Source of the DNA: Paracoccaceae bacterium
GTDB taxonomy: Bacteria > Pseudomonadota > Alphaproteobacteria > Rhodobacterales > Rhodobacteraceae
Length of the DNA: 5,267 bases
NCBI GenBank assembly: GCA_007131465.1
Contig: SLQN01000354.1
Coordinates: forward strand, 1-5,267
Direction of reading: 5' to 3'
The position numbers and the translations under genes were made by a program. Shown piece by piece: positions 1 through 5,243 of this stretch. Positions within the stretch are counted from its first letter, which is position 1; each line of letters begins with the position of its first letter. Below the pieces are notes generated by a model. That model searched no databases, had not been told where the DNA came from, and saw only the letters and a program-made list of their open reading frames with translations.

Positions 1-149
1 AGAAGGGCGGTGTCGTGTCCTTCGTCACGGTCTGGGGCACGTCGCGGCAAGTGGAACTGCCCGATTTCTCGCTGCTGCCAGTTGGCGTGCGGAAGGTCAG
101 CGAGACGGGTACGACGGCCAGCGGCATCCACGCGCTGGTGATCGCATGA
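1..149 (+). CDS. Unidentified protein, C-terminal fragment
   Basis: This is the 3' end of a gene that begins before the window. Reading in frame from base 3 gives 48 codons, ending in ..GIHALVIA at a TGA (147-149). The visible part is rich in Val, Thr and Ser (for example VVSFVTVWG and VELPDFSLLPVG) and looks like beta structure. No catalytic motif, membrane segment or recognisable domain is visible. Its stop overlaps the start of the next gene as ATGA (146-149), a typical translational coupling within a phage structural operon. Its position just upstream of fibre genes suggests a tail or baseplate component, but that is inference from context only. That it is coding is supported by the open frame and the exact junction with the next gene. 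Confidence 0.6.
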   Translation, partial: KGGVVSFVTVWGTSRQVELPDFSLLPVGVRKVSETGTTASGIHALVIA

Positions 150-592
150 GGGTCGCCCCCGGCGTTACGGTCGCGGTCGGCCGGGGGGGCAATCCCCGGC
201 AGGGCTCGCCGGTCATCCTCGCAGCCATCGAGCCCGCGCTCGGCCCCCTGACCGCGGGCGCGCAGATCGGCACGGCGCTCTCCGACGGGATCGACCAGAC
301 TAGCAACTACACCAGCACAGGCGGCGAGATTTCGAGCGTCACCGTGACGATCACGGTCGATGGCGCGCCCGCGCTGGCGGACGACATCGTGGACCGCGAC
401 GCCGTGGTCACGGCCTCGGTCCTGGTCCGCGACGACCAGGGCACCGAGCGGCTGTTCGACGCGGGCACACAGGTCGTGGCCCCTGGCGAAAGCGCGCCTG
501 CGCAGGTCGTCTTCGACGGGGCACCGGTGTCGTTCGACGGGGCCTTCCTCTCCTTCAACGGTGATTTTGAGATCGCCGCACAAGCAGCATAA
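146..592 (+). CDS. Putative phage tail-associated beta-rich protein, 148 aa
   Basis: The function is not recognised. The start is the ATG that overlaps the upstream TGA (ATGA), so translation is probably coupled to the upstream gene. After a short N-terminal stretch (residues 1-25) comes a region rich in Thr, Val and Asp (about 30-110) with alternating polar/hydrophobic strands such as ISSVTVTITVDG and VVTASVLVRDDQG. This resembles an Ig-like beta sandwich of the kind common in phage virion proteins. The C-terminus contains short echoing strands, VVFDGAPVSFDG and AFLSFNGDFEI, each ending in F-D/N-G. There is no signal peptide, transmembrane segment or enzymatic motif. Placement directly before a collagen-like fibre gene, with only 10 bases between them, suggests a structural or fibre-attachment role (inference). 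The base composition matches the GC-rich neighbours. Confidence 0.7.
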   Translation: MRVAPGVTVAVGRGGNPRQGSPVILAAIEPALGPLTAGAQIGTALSDGIDQTSNYTSTGGEISSVTVTITVDGAPALADDIVDRDAVVTASVLVRDDQGTERLFDAGTQVVAPGESAPAQVVFDGAPVSFDGAFLSFNGDFEIAAQAA

Positions 593-597
593 GGTGG
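592..597 (+). promoter_or_regulatory. Ribosome binding site for the collagen-like gene
   Basis: AGGTGG lies five bases before the ATG at 603 and overlaps the TAA stop (590-592) of the previous gene. It fixes the start of the collagen-like gene at 603 even though that frame stays open upstream to at least 360. Confidence 0.7.
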
Positions 598-602
598 AAC
601 AC

Positions 603-1550
603 ATGATTGAGCTCAATCCGGGCGGCGCACGCAGCATTGCAGAAGCCCTGGCCCGTCAGATCGAAACCCTGTCCGGCGATGTCCGGCTGGACGCAGGCGT
701 CCTGCGCAACCTGCCCGCCGGGGCCGATGGCGCGGATGGCGCGGATGGCGCGGATGGCCGCGAGATCGCGCTGCGCAAGACCGACACGCATGTCCAGTGG
801 CGCTATGCCGGCGAAGAGGTCTGGACGGATCTGGTCGCGCTCGAAGACCTTGCCGGCCCTGCGGGCCCGGTTGGCGAAGCCGGTCCCAAGGGCGAGACGG
901 GCGAGCCCGGCCCGCAAGGCCCGGCCGGCACTGGCGTGCAGATCCTCGGCAGCCTCGCCGATATCGCGGACCTGCCTGACAGCGGCACCTCGGGCGACGC
1001 CTATCTGATCGAGGGCGACCTGCATGTCTGGGACGGCGCCGCCTGGGCCAATGTCGGCAACATCAAGGGCGACAAGGGGGATACCGGCCCGCAGGGCGAA
1101 CAAGGCCCGGCCGGCCCCAGGGGCGATGCGGGCGAGCCCGGCGCCCAGGGCGCGCAGGGTCCCAAGGGCGACACTGGCGAGACCGGCGCGGCCGGCCCGC
1201 AGGGCCTGCAAGGCGAGCCAGGTCCGGCAGGCCCCAAAGGCGATGCGGGGGAGACTGGCCCGCAGGGCGCGCAAGGTGAAGACGGACCTGCCGGCCCCAA
1301 GGGAGACACAGGCGATGCAGGCCCTCAAGGCCCGGTCGGCCCGAAGGGAGACGCCGGGGACACTGGCCCTCAAGGTCTGCAAGGTGCCCAAGGCCCCAAA
1401 GGCGACACCGGCGAAACCGGCCCCCGCGGCCCAGCGGGCGCAAATGGTGCCGACGGCCAGAGCGTCACCCTCATCACCTTCACCGACCCTGCCGCCTTCG
1501 AGGCCTACACCCCCGGCGCGCTGGAACTGGCGGTGCTGACCGATGGGTAA
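603..1550 (+). CDS. Collagen-like phage tail fibre protein, 315 aa
   Basis: The protein is probably a trimeric fibre shaft. ATG 603 is chosen because AGGTGG sits five bases upstream. Order of parts: an N-terminal segment (1-39, with [14 protein letters not shown] suggesting a short helix); four GAD triplets (40-51); a small beta module (53-84, with [14 protein letters not shown]); eight Gly-X-Y triplets (85-108); a second beta module (111-155, with [18 protein letters not shown]); an uninterrupted run of 43 Gly-X-Y triplets (156-284); and a short C-terminal cap (285-315, [18 protein letters not shown]). PKGD occurs five times and PKGE once; Lys-Gly-Asp/Glu is known to stabilise triple helices by inter-chain salt bridges, which suits bacterial collagens without hydroxyproline. 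Both beta modules are of a kind seen in phage collagen-like proteins. The gene ends in an 8-base overlap (ATGGGTAA) with the next gene. Docking position and receptor are unknown. Confidence 0.88.
   Translation: MIELNPGGARSIAEALARQIETLSGDVRLDAGVLRNLPAGADGADGADGADGREIALRKTDTHVQWRYAGEEVWTDLVALEDLAGPAGPVGEAGPKGETGEPGPQGPAGTGVQILGSLADIADLPDSGTSGDAYLIEGDLHVWDGAAWANVGNIKGDKGDTGPQGEQGPAGPRGDAGEPGAQGAQGPKGDTGETGAAGPQGLQGEPGPAGPKGDAGETGPQGAQGEDGPAGPKGDTGDAGPQGPVGPKGDAGDTGPQGLQGAQGPKGDTGETGPRGPAGANGADGQSVTLITFTDPAAFEAYTPGALELAVLTDG
726..758 (+). repeat. 9-bp tandem repeat, about 3.7 copies
   Basis: Three perfect copies of GATGGCGCG, followed by a partial GATGGC, lie inside the collagen-like gene and encode the four-fold Gly-Ala-Asp run at residues 40-52. 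The unit is nine bases, so gain or loss of a copy keeps the frame and changes fibre length by three residues. Confidence 0.85.
1068..1454 (+). repeat. 43 uninterrupted Gly-X-Y codon triplets
   Basis: Glycine occupies every third residue from 156 to 282 of the collagen-like protein without a break. Common triplets are [12 protein letters not shown] and GAQ. The DNA is degenerate rather than an exact tandem array, since each triplet uses varied codons, so the repeat is mainly at protein level. A shorter block of eight triplets lies at 855-926. Confidence 0.9.
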
Positions 1551-3630
1551 GATCGACCTCACGCGCGCCCTGCGCATCAACACCCAGACCGGCGAGCTGC
1601 GGGGCCTGAAAGGAGCGGGCTTTGCCTGGGTGAAGCCCGCCCCCTCCGGCGCCTTCACCCCCGCCACGCTTTTTGCGCGCGGTGAAAAGGGCACCTGGAC
1701 CACCCCATCAGGCTTCTTCGCCGATACGGAAGGCACACAGCCTGCCGCGCTCGGCGAGGGCGTCGCGCGGGTGAGTGACCTCGGTGAAAGCGGCTGGCAC
1801 GCCCTCCAACCCGACCCATCCCGCCGCCCGCTCCTGGGCCGTGCGCCCAAAGGCGGACGGCGCAACCTGTTCACCCGAACGGAGGAATTCAATACTGGGT
1901 CTTGGACTCGATTTGACATCGCATCGCTGGCACAGGATGGCCCGACAAGCCCGTTTGGCGCGCCATCCTGGACGCTGGTCAGCAGCGGCGGCACAGCGCG
2001 GCTTCGTCAATTCCGCGATCACCTTCCAAACACCGACTATGTCATGTCCTGGGTTGCGAAAAAGGGCACGGCGTCCATCCTCGAATTCGGGAACCAGGGA
2101 CGAGCCAGGTTTCACAGCGTTACCTTTGATCTCGACGCAGGCGCTGTCATCAGCAATGGAAGCGGAGACTGGAACCCACAGGCATCCATACAGGATCTCG
2201 GCGATGGCTGGTTCTGCTGCGCGGTTCGCTACACAACCACCGAGGGTTTCAATCCGGCGTCATCCGAGGCCGGTCTGCGATGGAGCACGGCAGCAGGCGA
2301 CTCCGTCTATCTCGCGAGCGCACAACTTGAGCTTGGAAGCGAACCCACGCCATATCAGCGCGTCTCAAGCCCGCTTGATGTGACCGAAAACGGCGCAACC
2401 TCTCCCGCATTCTTGCATTTTGACCTGTCAGACGACGCCTTGGAAGCCGAGGCCTCTAATGGCTGGTTTGACGTCATCATGTTCGGGCGCGCCAAGACTT
2501 GGCTCCAACGCAATGTCAGAATCCCGTCTGGCGGAACCCTGGCAATCGGGCCCACGACGATCACCGGCGGGGCAGACAACCTTCTGAGCAGTCTGGGCGG
2601 GATCGTCGGGTGGTTGGCAATCGACAGGTCCCTGACAGACCCAGAAATCGACGACCTGCAAGGTTACTACAACGCGTTCGGCGCAGCCGCTGTGATGGGA
2701 GTCTCTCAGACCGAGCCCGCGCCAGAACCTGAGCCGGAGCCGAAGGAACCCGACTCTTCAGATGCGGTCTGGACGCTCGAGGATGCGACATATCTTGGCC
2801 AAAGCCCGGCCCTCAGCGGGTCTGATATGCGCACGGTCGAGTTCTCGGCCAATGGCTTGCGGGCGTATGCCGTGTTTCGCAGTACGGAAGTGGTGCGCCA
2901 GTACGACCTTTCCGAGCCGTTCGACATCCAGAGTGCCGCACCGGCAGGCAACGGCGCGCATGATTTCTCGGGCTATATTGCCACGGGGGTTCGCGGCGAC
3001 AGCGTGGCACACGGGTTCTTCATCCGCAAGGATACCGGCACGACGGCCTGGCTGTGGAACCGCACCGAAATCTGGGAGCTGACGCTTTCGACCGCGTGGG
3101 ACATCACCACGGCAACACAGACAGGCTACCTCTATCTCGGGGCCACGATGAGCCGTGGCCATGACATCGACTGGAAAGCCGATGGCACGCGCTGGTTCGT
3201 GGAAGATCGCAATAACGACCGTGTGTATCAGTGGGATTGCGCCATTCCATGGGATGTCGAAACATCAACCCTGGCGGGGAGCTACGCGATCCCCAATGGA
3301 GACGGCGTTCGCGGGATAGAACTTGACCCGACCGGCAGTCGCATGTTCCTGATGCACACTACCGCCCAGGAAGCGCGCGAGTACCACCTGTCCACGCTTT
3401 GGGACGTGACCACGGCATCCGTTGTTCGGGCCGTTGATGTCTCCGGGCAATCGGGCAATCCGCGCTCCATCGTGTTCCGGCCGGATGGGACACAGTTTTT
3501 CGTGGGCGATGCAAGTTCGCGGCGCGTGCACCTGTACGGTCCCCCCGCGCTCGATGGGCGGACCTATCAAACCACGGATGGTGAGACCTTTCAGACATCA
3601 GACAACAAACTATTCACTGTAGAAAAGTGA
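1543..3630 (+). CDS. Multidomain tail fibre/receptor-binding protein, 695 aa
   Basis: Probably the distal receptor-binding part of the fibre. The ATG at 1543 overlaps the previous stop by eight bases; only a weak GCGGTG precedes it, so translation is likely coupled. Residues 1-115 form a module with features I associate with alphaproteobacterial prophages (FAWVKP, GTQPAALGEGVARVSDLGESG, GGRRNLFTRTEEF). Residues 118-273 look like a jelly-roll carbohydrate-binding domain: W121, ..YVMSWVAKKG.., VTFDLDAGAV, LGDGWFCCAVRY, and the typical ending VYLASAQLELGS..TPYQRV. Residues 285-385 resemble a LamG/concanavalin-like region ending in LTDPEIDDLQGYYNAFGA. A Pro-Glu linker (EPAPEPEPEPKEPD, 391-404) leads to beta-propeller-like repeats (about 421-668) and a short C-terminal repeat (672-694). 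There is no signal peptide or membrane segment. Domain names are from pattern recognition; the tail assignment is strong, the ligand unknown. Confidence 0.85.
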   Translation: MGKIDLTRALRINTQTGELRGLKGAGFAWVKPAPSGAFTPATLFARGEKGTWTTPSGFFADTEGTQPAALGEGVARVSDLGESGWHALQPDPSRRPLLGRAPKGGRRNLFTRTEEFNTGSWTRFDIASLAQDGPTSPFGAPSWTLVSSGGTARLRQFRDHLPNTDYVMSWVAKKGTASILEFGNQGRARFHSVTFDLDAGAVISNGSGDWNPQASIQDLGDGWFCCAVRYTTTEGFNPASSEAGLRWSTAAGDSVYLASAQLELGSEPTPYQRVSSPLDVTENGATSPAFLHFDLSDDALEAEASNGWFDVIMFGRAKTWLQRNVRIPSGGTLAIGPTTITGGADNLLSSLGGIVGWLAIDRSLTDPEIDDLQGYYNAFGAAAVMGVSQTEPAPEPEPEPKEPDSSDAVWTLEDATYLGQSPALSGSDMRTVEFSANGLRAYAVFRSTEVVRQYDLSEPFDIQSAAPAGNGAHDFSGYIATGVRGDSVAHGFFIRKDTGTTAWLWNRTEIWELTLSTAWDITTATQTGYLYLGATMSRGHDIDWKADGTRWFVEDRNNDRVYQWDCAIPWDVETSTLAGSYAIPNGDGVRGIELDPTGSRMFLMHTTAQEAREYHLSTLWDVTTASVVRAVDVSGQSGNPRSIVFRPDGTQFFVGDASSRRVHLYGPPALDGRTYQTTDGETFQTSDNKLFTVEK
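2803..3546 (+). repeat. Beta-propeller-like repeats, about 4.5 copies (protein level)
   Basis: Residues 421-668 of the 695-residue protein repeat a unit of roughly 50-59 residues. Each has an (N/D/T)-G-x-R/T turn, a hydrophobic strand, a V/I-x-Q/E-Y/W strand and then (L)S-x-x-W/F-D-(I/V)-x-(T/S)-A/S. Visible copies are QYDLSEPFDIQSA (454-465), LTLSTAWDITTA (513-524), YQWDCAIPWDVETS (562-575) and EYHLSTLWDVTTAS (613-626). A fifth copy, DGTQFFVGD.. (648-667), lacks the W-D part. The W/F-D positions (460, 519, 570, 620) give spacings of 59, 51 and 50 residues. Confidence 0.75.
3556..3624 (+). repeat. Short C-terminal tandem repeat of the fibre protein
   Basis: Residues 672-694 can be read as three copies of an approximately eight-residue unit: GRTYQTTD, GETFQTSD and NKLFTVEK. 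Each has an aromatic residue next to a Thr. Such short Thr-Asp-rich endings recur in phage fibre proteins. A tip or trimer-capping role is inference. Confidence 0.55.
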
Positions 3631-3632
3631 GG
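3629..3632 (+). promoter_or_regulatory. Ribosome binding site overlapping the previous stop
   Basis: TGAGG at 3628-3632 contains the TGA stop of the fibre gene and a GAGG Shine-Dalgarno core, five bases before the ATG at 3638. It supports coupled translation of the small gene. Confidence 0.65.
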
Positions 3633-3637
3633 CACAT

Positions 3638-3847
3638 ATGACCTACAAAAGCACCTTTGGCTCAGGCCCGGAAATCGACGCGGCGCTGACCAAGGCGACC
3701 CAGGCCATCCGCTATGTGCGACAGGACGCGTCAACCGGCTGGCCATCTCGGCCATCCGGCGATGGCCCGGTTTTCTGGTTCGGATGGACGGAGCCTACAG
3801 GTCTTGGCGATCTGGATCTCTGGTTCCCCATTGACGAGCCGAAATAG
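3638..3847 (+). CDS. Small phage protein of unknown function, 69 aa
   Basis: The start is set by GAGG five bases upstream and by the seven-base gap from the fibre gene. The N-terminal half (SGPEIDAALTKATQAIRYV, about residues 9-27) looks like an amphipathic helix. The C-terminal half is rich in Trp, Gly and Pro and forms a compact motif, PVFWFGWTEPTGLGDLDLWFPID (44-66). Small proteins with a W-x-R-P, G-P-V-F-W-x-G and D-L-W pattern are ones I associate with genes next to alphaproteobacterial prophage fibre genes, but I cannot name the family. There is no membrane segment or signal peptide. A fibre-associated structural or assembly-helper role is inference from position. The stop is TAG (3845-3847); the frame is open again beyond it to a TGA at 3908. 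Confidence 0.72.
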   Translation: MTYKSTFGSGPEIDAALTKATQAIRYVRQDASTGWPSRPSGDGPVFWFGWTEPTGLGDLDLWFPIDEPK

Positions 3848-3917
3848 CCATCCAGACCACAATCGTCATCTGGCCTGGTGGCGACTCTGATCCACAACGT
3901 ACTAATATGAGGTTGGT
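3848..3917. other. 70-base gap, no supported gene
   Basis: This is the only gap longer than ten bases between supported genes. It holds no promoter or terminator that I can defend. A weak CCAGA/TCTGG pairing (3852-3856 with 3869-3873) has a 12-base loop and no T-run. The frame of the small upstream gene remains open after its TAG for 20 codons, up to a TGA at 3908-3910 that forms part of the next ribosome binding site. A second frame reads through most of the gap as plausible protein (IQTTIVIWPGGDSDPQ). Confidence 0.5.
3909..3912 (+). promoter_or_regulatory. Ribosome binding site of the phosphoesterase gene
   Basis: GAGG lies five bases before the ATG at 3918. The element TGAGG-N5-ATG is the same arrangement as the one before the 69-residue gene at 3628-3640. 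Confidence 0.65.
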
Positions 3918-5243
3918 ATGACGATTATACCCTATGCCTGCATGATGAATGACCCGACGACAGAGGTTGTTGTGGTCTGGTTAGATCGTCGTGAAAATCC
4001 TGTCGCTGCATCGCAGACGCTGCGATACGGACCTGACAATCTTGAGGTACACTCCAATTTTGTTGAGGTCAGGGGTGGGTTTAGTGAGAACGATATCCCT
4101 GTAACCTGCATTCGGCACTATGTTCACTTGACCAACTTGGCCCCCGGCTCGCTTTGCGCGCTGTCTTTGCCAGTTGAGGGCATCACCTTCCCGCCGGTGA
4201 AGATGCTCCCGGTGCGCATCCCGCAAGCCGGCATTACCGGAATGGCCATTTCTGACACGCACGTTGGAAAAAGGACCATAGATGAACCGAGCAAGTTTGA
4301 TCACATTGCGGCAGAAAGTCCTGATTTCATCATCATGCCGGGTGATGCAGTTGGGGAAGGCGACACGCTGCTGCGCGTCGCAAACGGAGAAATATGGGCA
4401 GATGCCTTCACCCATTATTTTTCACGCTGGTGGGATCATAGGAATTTTTTGCCTCAAATTCTGTATTGCCCAGGAAATCACGACGTTCGTAATGGTAACG
4501 CTGATGGAGAAACTCTTGGAAGTGCCATTCTGGGAACTGGAATGGTAGACTGGATGCTTCCTTCAATGAAGTTGTCTCAACCCGCAGGGGAACGACATGT
4601 TTTCGTTCGGGCGGGAAACTGGCTTTATGTGTTTGGAGCCGATGTCTACAGCGCGATAGTTGCAGATGCAAAAGATCGCTTTGAAAAATATTACGATCCC
4701 GAGCCAGGCTTTGGCATTTTCATGGCACACAGTCCGATGTTTTCGGAAGGTAGCAGACTCTCGAACGATCCAATCATTCAGGCGAACATGCGAAATGCCT
4801 TCCTGCGCAATCTTTCAGAGCGCGAGAACATGCGGATGGCCGTAGCGGGCAATATTCATCTGGATTACATCACCAAGCCTCTCGCCTGGTATCCTGATAA
4901 TCCTGGACAGCCAGCAGTTGCATTAGATGAGGGGTTTGCGGCACCCGCGCCAGACGGGCCGTTCACGATCACGGAATTTGGCGAAGGGTGCCTTGGGGGA
5001 CGGAGACTGCTTTCTGAGCCGGTCGTTCCGAAAGCGATCTGGGATCGTACGGAAACAAGAGGATTGAATTACTACTTGCTCCACTTCACACCTGGTCATG
5101 TGCTTGTTGAAGACAAGAATGAATCAGGAACTGCAGAATCACGAGAGTTTCGATTTCCCTTTTTGGAGCGCAATAATGGAATTTTGGCACGGTGCTACCG
5201 AAGCGGCGGATCACCAGTCTATCCACATCGCCTTCGGGATTGA
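3918..5243 (+). CDS. Metallophosphoesterase with purple-acid-phosphatase-like layout, 441 aa
   Basis: A calcineurin-type metallophosphoesterase, expected to hydrolyse phosphomonoesters or diesters with two bound metals; the substrate is unknown. Residues 13-98 look like the fibronectin-III-like N-terminal domain of purple acid phosphatases (TTEVVVVWLDR, LRYG, VHLTNLAPGSLC). The catalytic domain shows motif I SDTHVG (D113, H115), motif II PGDAVGEG (D143), motif III PGNHD (N187, H188, D189), motif IV MAHSPMF (H271), and motif V GNIHLDY (311-317). The usual GHxH of motif V is thus GNxH: N312 replaces a metal-2 ligand, while H314 is kept. The Asp-x-His in motif I is typical of general metallophosphoesterases rather than the Fe-Tyr site of classical purple acid phosphatases. 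No signal peptide is visible. The gene is more AT-rich than its neighbours, suggesting later acquisition. The last 22 codons overlap another open gene start, so the natural C-terminus may differ. Confidence 0.85.
   Translation: MTIIPYACMMNDPTTEVVVVWLDRRENPVAASQTLRYGPDNLEVHSNFVEVRGGFSENDIPVTCIRHYVHLTNLAPGSLCALSLPVEGITFPPVKMLPVRIPQAGITGMAISDTHVGKRTIDEPSKFDHIAAESPDFIIMPGDAVGEGDTLLRVANGEIWADAFTHYFSRWWDHRNFLPQILYCPGNHDVRNGNADGETLGSAILGTGMVDWMLPSMKLSQPAGERHVFVRAGNWLYVFGADVYSAIVADAKDRFEKYYDPEPGFGIFMAHSPMFSEGSRLSNDPIIQANMRNAFLRNLSERENMRMAVAGNIHLDYITKPLAWYPDNPGQPAVALDEGFAAPAPDGPFTITEFGEGCLGGRRLLSEPVVPKAIWDRTETRGLNYYLLHFTPGHVLVEDKNESGTAESREFRFPFLERNNGILARCYRSGGSPVYPHRLRD
5165..5168 (+). promoter_or_regulatory. 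Ribosome binding site of the partial last gene
   Basis: GGAG lies seven bases before the ATG at 5176, inside the 3' end of the phosphoesterase gene. It is a main reason for calling the overlapping start. Confidence 0.5.

Noticed and set aside
360..602. Upstream extension of the collagen-like frame to an ATG at 360
   Set aside because: It would overlap most of the 148-residue gene, and its translation is rich in Arg, Ser and Thr like an out-of-frame shadow. AGGTGG before 603 gives a clear start.
726..1454. CRISPR-like repetition
   Set aside because: The repetition is in coding DNA with a triplet period and no unique spacers. It is explained by Gly-X-Y codons and a short tandem repeat.
555..1994. 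A 479-codon open frame on the minus strand
   Set aside because: It lies opposite the Gly-X-Y repeat and the GC-rich fibre start. Regular GGC/GCC codons keep the opposite strand free of stops, and the translation is low-complexity Ala/Leu/Arg/Gly. There is no ribosome binding site or known motif.
3750..3774. Hairpin GGCCAT-CCGGCG-ATGGCC followed shortly by TTTT, with a competing TGGCC/GGCCA hairpin just upstream
   Set aside because: It resembles a terminator or attenuator but lies inside the 69-residue coding region. It has only six base pairs and is probably a product of Trp-Pro-Ser and Gly-Asp-Gly-Pro codons.
3852..3873. CCAGA/TCTGG inverted repeat in the 70-base gap as a terminator
   Set aside because: The stem is five base pairs with a 12-base loop and no T-run, too weak to call.
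3831..3906. TTGACG (3831-3836) and TACTAA (3900-3905) as promoter elements for the phosphoesterase gene
   Set aside because: They are far more than 17 bases apart and neither has a matching partner. TACTAA would place the transcript start at the ribosome binding site.
4408..4671. Minus-strand open frames opposite the phosphoesterase gene
   Set aside because: The plus strand there holds clear metallophosphoesterase motifs. The minus translations show no motif, and I see no ribosome binding site.
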